A DNA stretch of 20,140 nt from an uncultured Nitrosomonadales bacterium. Its GTDB lineage: Bacteria > Pseudomonadota > Gammaproteobacteria > Burkholderiales > Methylophilaceae. The notes under the pieces are model-generated. The model had not been told where the DNA came from, made no database searches, and saw only the letters and a list, made by a program, of their open reading frames with translations. The stretch is from assembly GCA_946481065.1 (NCBI GenBank), contig CAMLMA010000015.1, forward strand, positions 1-20,140. Reading direction: 5' to 3'. Shown in pieces: positions 1-8,240 of the stretch; positions within the stretch are counted from its first letter, which is position 1, and every line of letters begins with the position of its first letter. A program made the position numbers and the translations under genes.

Positions 1-25
1 CAGACAGTTCACATACACAATCAGT

Positions 26-907
26 CTACTTAAACACCGTCCGATGCTTCAACGCTGGCAGGCTGTTGCGCAGGCTTTGCTGGTAACCTGAGTTCATGTT
101 GGCGAGCACAACGCCGGAGCCGCGCGGCAGGCGGTCGAGCACCACGCCCCAGGGGTCGACGATCATGCTGTTGCCGTGGGTCTCGCGGCCGGAGGCATGG
201 TAGCCGCCTTGGGCCGGAGCCAGCACATAGCTGAGGTTTTCGATGGCGCGGGCGCGGACCAGGGTTTCCCAATGCGCCTTGCCGGTGGTTTCGGTGAAGG
301 CGGAGGGGACGACGATGAGATCGACCTCCCCCATGGCGCGGTAGAGTTCGGGGAAGCGCAAGTCATAGCAGATGGAGAGACCGATCTTGCCGAACGGCGT
401 ATCCACCACCACGACCTTGTCGCCGGCTTCGATGGTCGATTCTTCACGGTAATGCTCGTTGCCGAGGTTGAGCCCGAACAGGTGGATCTTGTCGTAGCGT
501 GCGACTTGCTTGCCTTTGTTGTCGTAGACCAGGCAGGCATTGCGGACTTTTTTCGGTTCGTTGCATTCGAGCGGGATGGAGCCGCCGATGATCCAGATAT
601 CGTTGCGCTTGGCGATCTTGGATAAAAAGTTCTGGATCGGGCCGTGGCCTTCTTTCTCGCGTACCTTGACCTTGTCCGTGTCCTTGATGCCCATGATGGC
701 GAAATACTCGGGCAGGGCGACCAGTTTCGCACCTTGCGCAGCGGCGATCTCGATCAGGCGTTCGGCCTCGCTGAGATTAGCCGAGACATTCGGGCCTGAG
801 GCCATCTGGATGCCTGCGATGCGGATGATCCCCGGGGTGGCCGCGACTGTTTTGCTGCTTTTGACGAGGCTGCTTTTATTCGGTTTTTCGCGTGATTTGA
901 TGGCCAT
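26..907 (-). CDS. Carbon-nitrogen hydrolase (nitrilase superfamily, Nit type)
   Basis: Predicted cytosolic amidase of the nitrilase superfamily, 293 residues. The catalytic triad is visible: Glu67 in LPEYFA, Lys140 in YDKIHLFG and Cys180 in SICYDLRFPE. The last motif is typical of the Nit1/Nit2 group, whose known members hydrolyse deaminated glutathione or alpha-keto acid amides such as alpha-ketoglutaramate. The exact substrate here is inferred, not shown. The family core starts at IRIAGIQM (about residue 28). The 27 residues before it are rich in Lys and Ser and form an unusual extension, but no Met, GTG or TTG lies between residue 1 and Met35, so the ATG at 907 is the only reasonable start. 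The ribosome binding site is weak (GGAAA). The gene lies 67 bp downstream of yhdP on the same strand, probably in one transcript. A tldD gene often follows in related genomes and would lie beyond the left edge. Positions 1-25 show no feature. Confidence 0.93.
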   Translation of the reverse strand: MAIKSREKPNKSSLVKSSKTVAATPGIIRIAGIQMASGPNVSANLSEAERLIEIAAAQGAKLVALPEYFAIMGIKDTDKVKVREKEGHGPIQNFLSKIAKRNDIWIIGGSIPLECNEPKKVRNACLVYDNKGKQVARYDKIHLFGLNLGNEHYREESTIEAGDKVVVVDTPFGKIGLSICYDLRFPELYRAMGEVDLIVVPSAFTETTGKAHWETLVRARAIENLSYVLAPAQGGYHASGRETHGNSMIVDPWGVVLDRLPRGSGVVLANMNSGYQQSLRNSLPALKHRTVFK

Positions 908-974
908 GATGGTTTCCGTGGTTTTTATTGCTTTTGCTCGTTTTTACTCGAACATCATACTCCAGTTGCCTGCG

Positions 975-3900
975 TTATTTGCCCAGCGGCGAGACAGGGG
1001 CGACAGGTTTCTTGTCCGCTGATTTAAGCTCTTGCGGGTTGTCCCAGGTGCCGACGATCTCGTAATCGTCTGCCGCCAGTTTGTTGATCGGGTCTTTCAG
1101 CAGTTTCTGCGCGACGAAGGCAGCAGCGCCTGCCAGCGGCCCGCCCGCCAGGGCGGCGATCGACAAGCTGTCGCTGATATATGGCGTGACCTTGACGAAC
1201 AGGTGCTGGGTCTCTTTCTTGAGGTCCGTCTCGCCCTTCATTTCGACCAGCGCCACCGGGCCTTCCATGCGGAAATCGTCGCTGCGCATGATGCCCTTGT
1301 CGATGCGCACGCTGGCGCTGATCTTGTCGAAGGTGAAGCCGCTGCTGAACACGTCGCGGAAATCCAGCGTCAGCCGTCGCGGCAGGCTTTGCAGACTCAG
1401 TACGCCGAACAGGCGGCCGACGCCCGGCTGGAGTTTCAGGATCTGGCCCTTGCGTGCGTCGAGCTGCAAGGCGCCGCTCAAGCCGGGGATATCGAACTCG
1501 TGCGGGCTGCCCGGCCACTTGAGCTGGCCGCTGAGATCGGCATCGCCACCCTTGAAGGTGTTGGGATAGCCGTAGCGTTCCAGCGTCTTGCCGATATCCT
1601 TGATATCCCAGCTGAGGTTGATGCGGGTGTTGGGGTTGCGTTTCCAGTTATGCCATTCGCCCTCGGCGGAGAGCGTGCTTTCCGGCGTGATGAGCTTCAG
1701 CTTTTCGATGCTCCAGTCGTCGTCCTGCTCCGAGGCCAGCAGTTCCAGCCGGCCCAGCTTCTTCGGGCCCATTTCGAAATTCTCGGCGATCACGTCCAAA
1801 GCTGGATAGCGTTGTGCCTGCTGCTTGAAGTTGCCTTGCGTGCGCAGTTCTGCCGTACCCGGCGTCGCGGCAGGCGTCGTCAGGTACTTGAGGCGCGCGG
1901 TGATCTTGCCGTTGCCGACGCGGCTCCATTGCGCGTCGCCCGTCATCTCCTTGCTCTGGATCGCCATCTGCCAGCCTTCGCTGATGGCTTTGGCGTTGAG
2001 CTTGAGATTGTTGATGCGACGGTCGAAGGCATCCAGCTGGTTGATGGCGACATCGATCTTGTTGATCGGCAGGCTATCGCCGCCTGACGCGTTGGTGGCG
2101 CTTGTCGATTGGTCAAGCAGGTTGCGCCATTCGTCGAGGTCCAGGCTATCGAGCGAACCCTTGATATCGAGCCCAGTTTGCGCAGGCAGCTCGGCTGGCG
2201 CGTTGAGGCCGATCTCGCCACGTTCGATCTGCATGACGCCACCATGATCCACGCGCGCCAGTTTTGCGTTGAGCAGGTTGTCGAGATGCAGGCTGACAAG
2301 GTCTTGATCCGTCGCCGTCTGTTTTTTCTCTACACGTAGCACCATGCGATCGGTCGCGGCCTTGGCCAGCGGCGGCGGTAGCGTGGAAGCCATGCCGAGC
2401 AGGTTGGAGCGCAACAAGAGGTCGGTGCCGGTCTTGTGCACGGCGATATCGGCATACCAGTCGGTCATGCCGTCGAGGCGGTCGGCCAGCCCCGGCCCGA
2501 GTGCCTGTTGCAGTCCGGTATCGGTGACGCGGCCACGGGCGGCGATCTGGGTCGTACCATCGCTGCCGGTGCTGACGTTGAAGGCGACCGGACCGCCATA
2601 CGCGACAGCGGTGACGTTCTGCGCGCGCACGCCGGTTTCGGTGAAATCGACCTTGCCTGTCAGGCGCGTGAGTTCGGGGATGCTGTCGCTTGCCATCGCC
2701 GCGTTGGCCACGGTGTAGCTGCCCTTTATCTTGGTGTTGTGGGTGTCATGCAGCGGGATATGTAGCTCCAGGTGCAGCTTGCCGTTGCCCGCGGTGCGCA
2801 GGTTACGGCTGAAGCCCCCAAGGGTCTCTACGAGCGGGCTGTTGTTGATGTACTTGATGCCTTCGGCGACTGGGCCCTGGCCATCGGCGTTGACGTCGAG
2901 CACGGGCTGCGCGGCATGCAGCTCGGCGATCGACACCTTGCCCTTGACGATCTGGCTGCCGAGCAGGCGACCGCCGGTGGCATTCAATTCCATGCGTGCG
3001 CCTTCGAACAGCAGATCGAGGCTGAGGTCGTCGATGCGCGGCCAGCCGGCAGCGTAGTCCAGGACGCCATCCTTGATCTTGGCGCTGACCCTGAACAGGC
3101 CGTTCTTGTTGCCGATGTAGGGGAATTCATCGAGATTGCCACGCACCACCACATTCACGTCTTCACCGTGGCCGGCCAGGATCGAGCTATCCAGCCAGTG
3201 CAGGGTGCTTTCACCGAGGATCCGCGGATAGTAGTAATGGGCATATTTGCCGTCGGCCTGGCCGAAACGCGCATTGAGGTCGAGATAGCCGCCCTTGATA
3301 CCGTTGAGCTGATAGCTGCCGTTGATGGTGCCGGTCAGGTGCGCGTTGGCGACGGCCACGTTACTGAATCGGATATCGGTCTTGCCGGCGTTCTTGCGCC
3401 ACCTGACCTGGCCGCTGAGCTTGTCGGCAGGGATCGGCCAGCGCAGCACTTTCGGCATGTCGATCTCGGCACGCTGGGCGTCGATGGTCAGCGTGCCGTT
3501 CTTCTCATCGGCGTCGAGCGTACCGCGCAGATTCGTGAATCCCGGAAAATGCTGGTAGGCCTGCATGCCAAGCTCGCTGAACTGGCCGCGCACCGTATAT
3601 TGGTCAGGCGATTCACGGTCGCCTTTCCAGCTTGCCTCGAGCGCATGGACCAGACCAGCGGGCGCGATCTCGTTGATATCGTCCAGCGTCTGTTTGGGAA
3701 TGGGCAGGTAGGTCGCGAGCGTACGCAGTGATTGCAGGCGGATCTCGTCGAGCTTGATGCTGCCCTCGACCTGATCCTTGCCGTCGACCTTGCGTTCTCG
3801 CACGCTGGCGTTGCCGTTCTGCATGTTCAGGCCGCCGGCGGTGGCGATCTTGATGCCCTCCGCGCGGACTTCCTGGCCATCGCTGTGCCGTATCCAGGCG

Positions 3901-4814
3901 AGCCGGCCGGAAAGGTTATTGAGTGTGGCTTCGGGGCTGCTGCGGGAGATGCGCGTGACGACGTTGCTCAACAGCACGTCACTGGTCACGCGTTGCGGCT
4001 GGCCCTGATCGAAATCCAGCCAGAACCTGGCCGCGCCGAATCCCTCGCGCAGATCGATCGGATAGCTGATCCAGTTGCGCCAGGCGGCGATATCGGTGCC
4101 TTCGAGTTTGCCATAGAGCGTGCCGCGCCAGTTTTCGGGCTGGCTCACGTCGCGGCCATAGACGTTGCCGCGGATATCGATGGGATAGGAAGAACCGGCC
4201 GATGGCGTGGCGCGCAAGCCGAAGCGGTGATGGCCGATGAGCGATTCCCAGGCTGGGCTGAGGATCTGCAGATTGAGCTGGTTCAGCGTCAGCGGCGGTG
4301 CCTTGCGCAGATCGTCTTGCCAGAGCACGGTGGCATCGACGACATCGATGCGTGATTGCTTGAGTAGCCAGTTGGGGAACTCCGGCCGTGCCGGCCCGCC
4401 CATCGAGATGCCGGCGATGTAGAGCACGCCGTCGGCTTCGCGGCGGATGGTGAGTTCCGGCTTGTGGATGGTGATTGCCGACAGACGCGGCTGCAGCAAG
4501 GGGATGCTGAGCCAGGAGACGCTGGTCTCGACATGCTTGAGCGTCAGCGCCGGGCGCTGCTGGGCATCGTAAAGCTCGACGTTGAATAGCGCGAAGTGCG
4601 GATTGAGGCCATCCCAGCTGGCGTCGATATCGCCGATGGTGATCTTCTGGCCGGCGACTTCGCTCGCGCGCTGGGCGATCTGGTCCTTGTAATCATCGAC
4701 CTTGGGCAACACGACATAACGCAACAAGAGGACTGAGCATGCAAGGACGATGATGATGAGCCAGAGCAGGGTGAGCGTGGCACGGTAGATCCAGATCAGT
4801 GATTTTTTGACCAT
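975..4814 (-). CDS. yhdP: YhdP family protein (AsmA-like, TIGR02099/DUF3971)
   Basis: Very large AsmA-like protein of 1279 residues. Members of this family are anchored in the inner membrane and span the periplasm as a long beta-rich groove. In E. coli, YhdP, TamB and YdbH together move phospholipids to the outer membrane. A single N-terminal membrane segment (about residues 12-31, after MVKKSLIWIYRA) is followed by more than 1200 residues of repeated beta-strand-like sequence. The C-terminal block with VKVTPYISDSLSIAALAGGPLAGAA and LLKDPINKLAADDYEIVGTW is highly characteristic of the family. The frame is open up to an ATG at 4886, but the ATG at 4814 was chosen because family members begin directly with a short basic stretch and the membrane helix. 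An AAAGG sits just before this ATG at a short spacing. The extra 24 residues from 4886 are Arg- and Pro-rich and look non-native. Usual length for the family, no breaks seen. Probably co-transcribed with nit. Confidence 0.93.
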   Translation of the reverse strand: MVKKSLIWIYRATLTLLWLIIIVLACSVLLLRYVVLPKVDDYKDQIAQRASEVAGQKITIGDIDASWDGLNPHFALFNVELYDAQQRPALTLKHVETSVSWLSIPLLQPRLSAITIHKPELTIRREADGVLYIAGISMGGPARPEFPNWLLKQSRIDVVDATVLWQDDLRKAPPLTLNQLNLQILSPAWESLIGHHRFGLRATPSAGSSYPIDIRGNVYGRDVSQPENWRGTLYGKLEGTDIAAWRNWISYPIDLREGFGAARFWLDFDQGQPQRVTSDVLLSNVVTRISRSSPEATLNNLSGRLAWIRHSDGQEVRAEGIKIATAGGLNMQNGNASVRERKVDGKDQVEGSIKLDEIRLQSLRTLATYLPIPKQTLDDINEIAPAGLVHALEASWKGDRESPDQYTVRGQFSELGMQAYQHFPGFTNLRGTLDADEKNGTLTIDAQRAEIDMPKVLRWPIPADKLSGQVRWRKNAGKTDIRFSNVAVANAHLTGTINGSYQLNGIKGGYLDLNARFGQADGKYAHYYYPRILGESTLHWLDSSILAGHGEDVNVVVRGNLDEFPYIGNKNGLFRVSAKIKDGVLDYAAGWPRIDDLSLDLLFEGARMELNATGGRLLGSQIVKGKVSIAELHAAQPVLDVNADGQGPVAEGIKYINNSPLVETLGGFSRNLRTAGNGKLHLELHIPLHDTHNTKIKGSYTVANAAMASDSIPELTRLTGKVDFTETGVRAQNVTAVAYGGPVAFNVSTGSDGTTQIAARGRVTDTGLQQALGPGLADRLDGMTDWYADIAVHKTGTDLLLRSNLLGMASTLPPPLAKAATDRMVLRVEKKQTATDQDLVSLHLDNLLNAKLARVDHGGVMQIERGEIGLNAPAELPAQTGLDIKGSLDSLDLDEWRNLLDQSTSATNASGGDSLPINKIDVAINQLDAFDRRINNLKLNAKAISEGWQMAIQSKEMTGDAQWSRVGNGKITARLKYLTTPAATPGTAELRTQGNFKQQAQRYPALDVIAENFEMGPKKLGRLELLASEQDDDWSIEKLKLITPESTLSAEGEWHNWKRNPNTRINLSWDIKDIGKTLERYGYPNTFKGGDADLSGQLKWPGSPHEFDIPGLSGALQLDARKGQILKLQPGVGRLFGVLSLQSLPRRLTLDFRDVFSSGFTFDKISASVRIDKGIMRSDDFRMEGPVALVEMKGETDLKKETQHLFVKVTPYISDSLSIAALAGGPLAGAAAFVAQKLLKDPINKLAADDYEIVGTWDNPQELKSADKKPVAPVSPLGK

Positions 4815-4997
4815 AACCTTTGTTGCGGGTAGGTGTTGTATTGAAAGCCGGCTCGATGCTCTGGCCCCTGGCTTCGCCCTGGGCATCGTTTTAAAGCTCG
4901 ATCTGCGGCTGCGATCAATAGATGACCTGATTTTACTTCATTATTGCCAGTTAATCCCGGTTGCAGGACACCTGCGAGACAAAGTTGCAGCCTAAAG

Positions 4998-5029
4998 TTG
5001 CGGGTGGGCTGCATGGAATGCATTAAAAT
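4998..5029 (+). promoter_or_regulatory. Possible promoter for the ABC-F gene
   Basis: The 260-bp gap between the divergent yhdP and ABC-F genes has no coding sequence. On the plus strand, TTGCGG (4998-5003) and TAAAAT (5024-5029) resemble -35 and -10 boxes, but the spacing of 20 bp is too long for a good match. An AAAGTTGC octamer is repeated at 4981 and 4994, and GCAGG-ACA-CCTGC forms a small inverted repeat near 4974. No clear promoter for yhdP was found. Low confidence. Confidence 0.25.
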
Positions 5030-5074
5030 GATGCCCCTTAACGTATTTTTACAGAACCTTTCCGGCATCTTCCC

Positions 5075-6979
5075 TTGATCCAGCTTAAGAATCTCACGTT
5101 GTCCCGCGGTGTGCGCGTCCTGGTCGAAGGCGCCTCGTTCCAATTGCATCCCGGGCACAAGGTCGGCCTCACGGGCGCCAACGGCGCCGGCAAGTCGAGC
5201 CTGTTCGCCATGTTGCGCGGTGAACTCCATGCCGAGTCGGGCGATCTCGAGATCCCGCCGCACTGGGTGATCGCACATGTCGCGCAGGAGACCCCGGCGC
5301 TTAGCGAGCCTGCGATTGAATTCGTGCTCGACGGTGATGAGGAGCTGCGGGTCGTGGAGCGCGCGTTGCAAGCTGCAGAAACCGCTCATCGCGGCGATGA
5401 GGTGGGCGAATTGCACGCGCGCCTGGGCGATATCGGCGGCTATTCGGCCCGGTCGCGTGCGGCGGCTTTGTTGCATGGGCTTGGTTTCAGCGACGGCGAC
5501 CTTGTGCGACCGGTCTCGGATTTCTCCGGCGGCTGGCGTGTGCGGCTCAATCTCGCGCGGGCGCTGATGTGCCGATCCGATCTGCTGTTGCTGGACGAGC
5601 CTACCAACCACCTCGACCTGGATGCCGTCATCTGGCTCGAAGGCTGGCTCAAGGATTATCGCGGCACCTTGCTGCTGATCTCGCATGATCGCGATTTTCT
5701 CGATGCGGTGGTCAACCACATCGCGCACATCGAACAGCAGCGCCTGACCCTGTACCGCGGCGGCTACTCCGATTTCGAGCGCCAGCGTGCCGAACGGCTG
5801 GCGCAGCAGCAATCGTTGTATGAGCGTCAACAGCGCGAAGTCGCCCACTTGCACAGTTATATCGACCGTTTCCGTGCCAAGGCGACCAAGGCGCGTCAGG
5901 CGCAGAGCCGCATCAAGGCGCTGGAACGGATGGAGCTGATCTCCGCCGCCCATGTCGATTCGCCATTCAGTTTCGCTTTCCGGCCGACCTTGGCAGCGCC
6001 GGACCCACTGCTGGTATTGGACGAGGTCGATGCCGGTTACCGGCAGCAGGCGGTGTTGCGTCAGATCATGCTGACCATACGCCCGGGAGAGCGCATCGGC
6101 TTGCTGGGCCGCAATGGCGCGGGAAAATCCACGCTGGTCAAGGTGCTGGCTGGTGCGATGGCACCGATCGGCGGCGAACGGATCGAGGGCAAGGACCTCG
6201 CCATCGGCTATTTCGCTCAGCACCAGCTGGAACAATTGCGGCCAGAAGAGTCGCCGCTGCAGCATATGCTGCGACTCGACCAGGAACACAACCAGCCTCA
6301 GGCGCGCGAACAGGATCACCGCAATTACCTCGGGGGATTCGATTTCCGCGGAGATATGGCAAGCACCCCTTGCGGGCCATTCTCCGGCGGCGAGAAATCG
6401 CGACTGGCGCTGGCACTCATGATCTGGCGCCAGCCCAATCTGCTTTTGCTCGACGAGCCGACCAACCACCTGGACCTTGAGATGCGCCATGCTTTGACGC
6501 TGGCGCTGCAGGCCTTCGAAGGCGGCGTGGTGCTGGTCTCGCACGACCGTGCCTTGCTGCGCGCCACCTGTGACCGCTTTGTGCTAGTGGCGGACGGCAA
6601 GGCGACAACCTTCGACGGCGACCTGGACGATTACAAGGCATGGCTCGCCCAACAAGCGACGCGAGACGCGCCAGAACCCCAGAAAAAGCCAGAAAAGAAC
6701 GACCGTGCCCAGGCCCGGGCTGATCGCCAGGCACGGCTCGCCGAACGGCGGCCGCTGGTGAAAGAATCGGAAAAGCTGGAAGCCGACATGGCAAAATGGC
6801 AGCAGGAAAGGAACGGCATCGACCAGCGCCTGACGGACAACAGCCTCTATGCGCCGGAAGCCAAGGTCGAGTTACAGGGGTTGCTCAAGCGCCAGGGCGA
6901 GCTTATGCAAGCGATCGAACATGCCGAAGAACGCTGGCTTGCGATCCACGAGCAATTGGAAGCCTTGCCGGAGATCTGA
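5075..6979 (+). CDS. yheS: ABC-F family ATPase, YheS-like
   Basis: Soluble tandem ATPase of the ABC-F class, 634 residues with no membrane segments. These proteins bind the ribosome E site and act on stalled or non-canonical translation; the opening MIQLKNLTLSRGVRVL and the overall length fit the YheS group. Two nucleotide-binding domains are complete: Walker A GANGAGKSS (residues 34-42) and GRNGAGKST (about 344-352), signature FSGGW (about 150) and FSGGEKSRL (about 436), and LLLLDEPTNHLDL in both halves. Between them lies the charged helical linker (about 235-290, RAKATKARQAQSRIKALERM) that contacts the ribosome in the family. Residues from about 555 to the end form a charged coiled-coil tail. 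The start is TTG: upstream in this frame there is no ATG, GTG or TTG before the TAA at 5039, and homologues begin at this Met-Ile. No purine-rich ribosome binding site precedes it, so translation may be weak. Confidence 0.92.
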   Translation: MIQLKNLTLSRGVRVLVEGASFQLHPGHKVGLTGANGAGKSSLFAMLRGELHAESGDLEIPPHWVIAHVAQETPALSEPAIEFVLDGDEELRVVERALQAAETAHRGDEVGELHARLGDIGGYSARSRAAALLHGLGFSDGDLVRPVSDFSGGWRVRLNLARALMCRSDLLLLDEPTNHLDLDAVIWLEGWLKDYRGTLLLISHDRDFLDAVVNHIAHIEQQRLTLYRGGYSDFERQRAERLAQQQSLYERQQREVAHLHSYIDRFRAKATKARQAQSRIKALERMELISAAHVDSPFSFAFRPTLAAPDPLLVLDEVDAGYRQQAVLRQIMLTIRPGERIGLLGRNGAGKSTLVKVLAGAMAPIGGERIEGKDLAIGYFAQHQLEQLRPEESPLQHMLRLDQEHNQPQAREQDHRNYLGGFDFRGDMASTPCGPFSGGEKSRLALALMIWRQPNLLLLDEPTNHLDLEMRHALTLALQAFEGGVVLVSHDRALLRATCDRFVLVADGKATTFDGDLDDYKAWLAQQATRDAPEPQKKPEKNDRAQARADRQARLAERRPLVKESEKLEADMAKWQQERNGIDQRLTDNSLYAPEAKVELQGLLKRQGELMQAIEHAEERWLAIHEQLEALPEI

Positions 6980-7006
6980 AGTGATGAAGGATGAGCGCGG
7001 TGCTTT

Positions 7007-7024
7007 ATCTGCGTTCATCTGCGG
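7007..7024 (+). repeat. Short repeat-like motif with internal duplication
   Basis: The sequence ATCTGCGTTCATCTGCGG contains ATCTGCG twice (7007-7013 and 7017-7023). It lies in the 79-bp gap between the ABC-F gene and the next gene, just after the stop codon. From memory, very similar stretches recur in intergenic DNA of many unrelated bacteria, where they are often translated by mistake as short hypothetical peptides (SAFICG on one strand, PQMNAD on the other, both seen here). Only this one copy was noticed in the window, so calling it a dispersed repeat is an inference. Confidence 0.4.
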
Positions 7025-7058
7025 TGAATGAATTATTCTCAACAGAAAGCGAACAAGC

Positions 7059-7616
7059 ATGAATTTCTCACAACGACTATGTTTCCTGCACGCGCTGTGC
7101 CTGAACGAGACCGCGCAGGACGTCGCCGCCGTCAACACCAACCTTGAGGACTATGATCCGCAGGACGCGGCGCATTACCTCGCCTGCTACATCACGTTCC
7201 GCGCCATCCGCCACGCGCAGCGCTCACCGGCAGACGAGCGGGTAGAGAATTTTGACATGCTCGGCGTCTACCATGCCTATGCCATGCTGGTGTACGCCTT
7301 CCTCATGCTGCCGCTGGCCAGTGAGGATATCGCGCCGGATACCGAATCAGCTTCGGTGATCATCGCCAAGACGCTATTCGCAGGCCTTACTGAAGAAGAA
7401 TGGGCAGAGATCATCGAATCCGGCAGCCACAAGTTCCAGCTGATCGCTGAGGCGGAGCAGGAGCACTGGATGACCTACCGCCAAGATCTGGACAAATCCG
7501 TCGTCGCCTTCGTCGTGGCTGCTACCGACGAAGAAACGCCGTTCGACAAAGAGGAAGTCATTCCCATGTTCGGCGCCTTGCTCAGCATGTTGTGCGAGGC
7601 TTTCGCCAGCGAGTGA
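7059..7616 (+). CDS. Unrecognised 185-residue protein
   Basis: I do not recognise this family. The product is an acidic, mostly helical, soluble-looking protein without signal peptide. The N-terminal half is rich in Ala, His and Tyr (DAAHYLACYITFRAIRHAQ), followed by a hydrophobic stretch MLVYAFLMLPLAS (about residues 76-88) that is rather short and ends close to acidic residues, so a membrane segment is possible but not convincing. The second half is Glu-rich (LTEEEWAEIIESG, ATDEETPFDKEE). The ATG at 7059 follows a weak GAAAGCG ribosome binding site. The reading frame has normal codon use and a typical protein composition, which supports a real gene. It lies 79 bp after the ABC-F gene on the same strand, so it could be co-transcribed, and faces ychJ. 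Confidence 0.7.
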   Translation: MNFSQRLCFLHALCLNETAQDVAAVNTNLEDYDPQDAAHYLACYITFRAIRHAQRSPADERVENFDMLGVYHAYAMLVYAFLMLPLASEDIAPDTESASVIIAKTLFAGLTEEEWAEIIESGSHKFQLIAEAEQEHWMTYRQDLDKSVVAFVVAATDEETPFDKEEVIPMFGALLSMLCEAFASE

Positions 7617-7673
7617 GGATGCGCACCCGGCGCCGAATTCCCGCCTGAACATGCCACCATGGGCGATCGGCCT

Positions 7674-8072
7674 TTAGCTGTGCAGGATGCCGTCACGGTA
7701 ATACCAACGGCCGTCGATACGCTCAAAACGGCTGGTTTCATGCAGCCGTTCGGCCTTGCCGCCCACCTTGTAGCGCGCGATGAATTCGACGGTCGCCGTC
7801 GTTTCCGACGATTCTGCGCTGTGCCTGACCTCTAAACCCAGCCATTTGGGCGTGGGCTCATGGGCCAGTTCCAGTTCGGCCGGCCGGGTATCGGGGTGCC
7901 AGGTCGCGAGCAGGTGATCTTCCAGTCCATAGACGTAGGCCGTGTAGCGCGAACGCATGAGCGCTTCTGCGGTCGGAGCTGGGGTGCCGTGGTGATATCG
8001 CTCGCAGCAGTTCGCGTAGGGCTGCTGGATCCCGCAGGGGCAGCTTTGGGGTGGTGCGATTCTCTTGGTCAT
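7674..8072 (-). CDS. ychJ: YchJ-type SEC-C motif protein (UPF0225)
   Basis: Small cytosolic protein of 132 residues of the YchJ family. The N-terminal SEC-C zinc-binding motif is seen as Cys11, Cys13, Cys22 and Cys23 (CPCG followed by CC, the C-x-C-x8-C-C pattern). The rest (EALMRSRYTAYVYGLEDHLLATWHP, then ARYKVGGKAERLHETSRFERIDGRWYYRDG) is the NTF2-like part usual for the family; the W-Y-Y-x-D-G ending is diagnostic. E. coli YchJ carries SEC-C motifs at both ends; this one has only the N-terminal motif, as in many proteobacterial forms. No defined biochemical role is established. The ATG at 8072 lies immediately before the conserved region. The gene converges on the unrecognised 185-residue protein with a 57-bp gap in which I see no strong terminator. 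Confidence 0.9.
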   Translation of the reverse strand: MTKRIAPPQSCPCGIQQPYANCCERYHHGTPAPTAEALMRSRYTAYVYGLEDHLLATWHPDTRPAELELAHEPTPKWLGLEVRHSAESSETTATVEFIARYKVGGKAERLHETSRFERIDGRWYYRDGILHS

Positions 8073-8134
8073 GGGCTTTCGGATATCCTGCTAGCTGATT
8101 CGGGCTGCGTGGCGTTGGTCGTGGCGGCGGATCC

Positions 8135-8162
8135 ATCAATGCATCGGTATTGGCGCATTGAT
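8135..8162. promoter_or_regulatory. Inverted repeat, possible operator
   Basis: ATCAATGC (8135-8142) and GCATTGAT (8155-8162) are perfect reverse complements separated by 12 bp, with centres 20 bp apart, about two helical turns. It sits in the 168-bp gap between the divergent ychJ and alpha/beta hydrolase genes. No T-run follows, so it does not look like a terminator. A second smaller repeat, TACAC-AAC-GTGTA, lies at 8190-8202. A binding site for a dimeric regulator is an inference. Confidence 0.35.
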
Positions 8163-8240
8163 ATGGGCGCATCGATCGAAGTGCCTTGTTACACAACGTG
8201 TAGCGAGGGTAATGCAGCCAACGGCTGAGGACAAGGGCGG

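Noticed and set aside
2772..3731. Open frame of 319 residues antisense to yhdP
   Set aside because: No domain or start signal; shadow of yhdP codon bias. Similar frames across 1032-4355 were dropped for the same reason.
4796..6544. Open frame of 582 residues antisense to the ABC-F gene
   Set aside because: Low-complexity composition rich in Gln, Arg and Leu without family motifs; a by-product of GC-rich codon use in the ABC-F gene.
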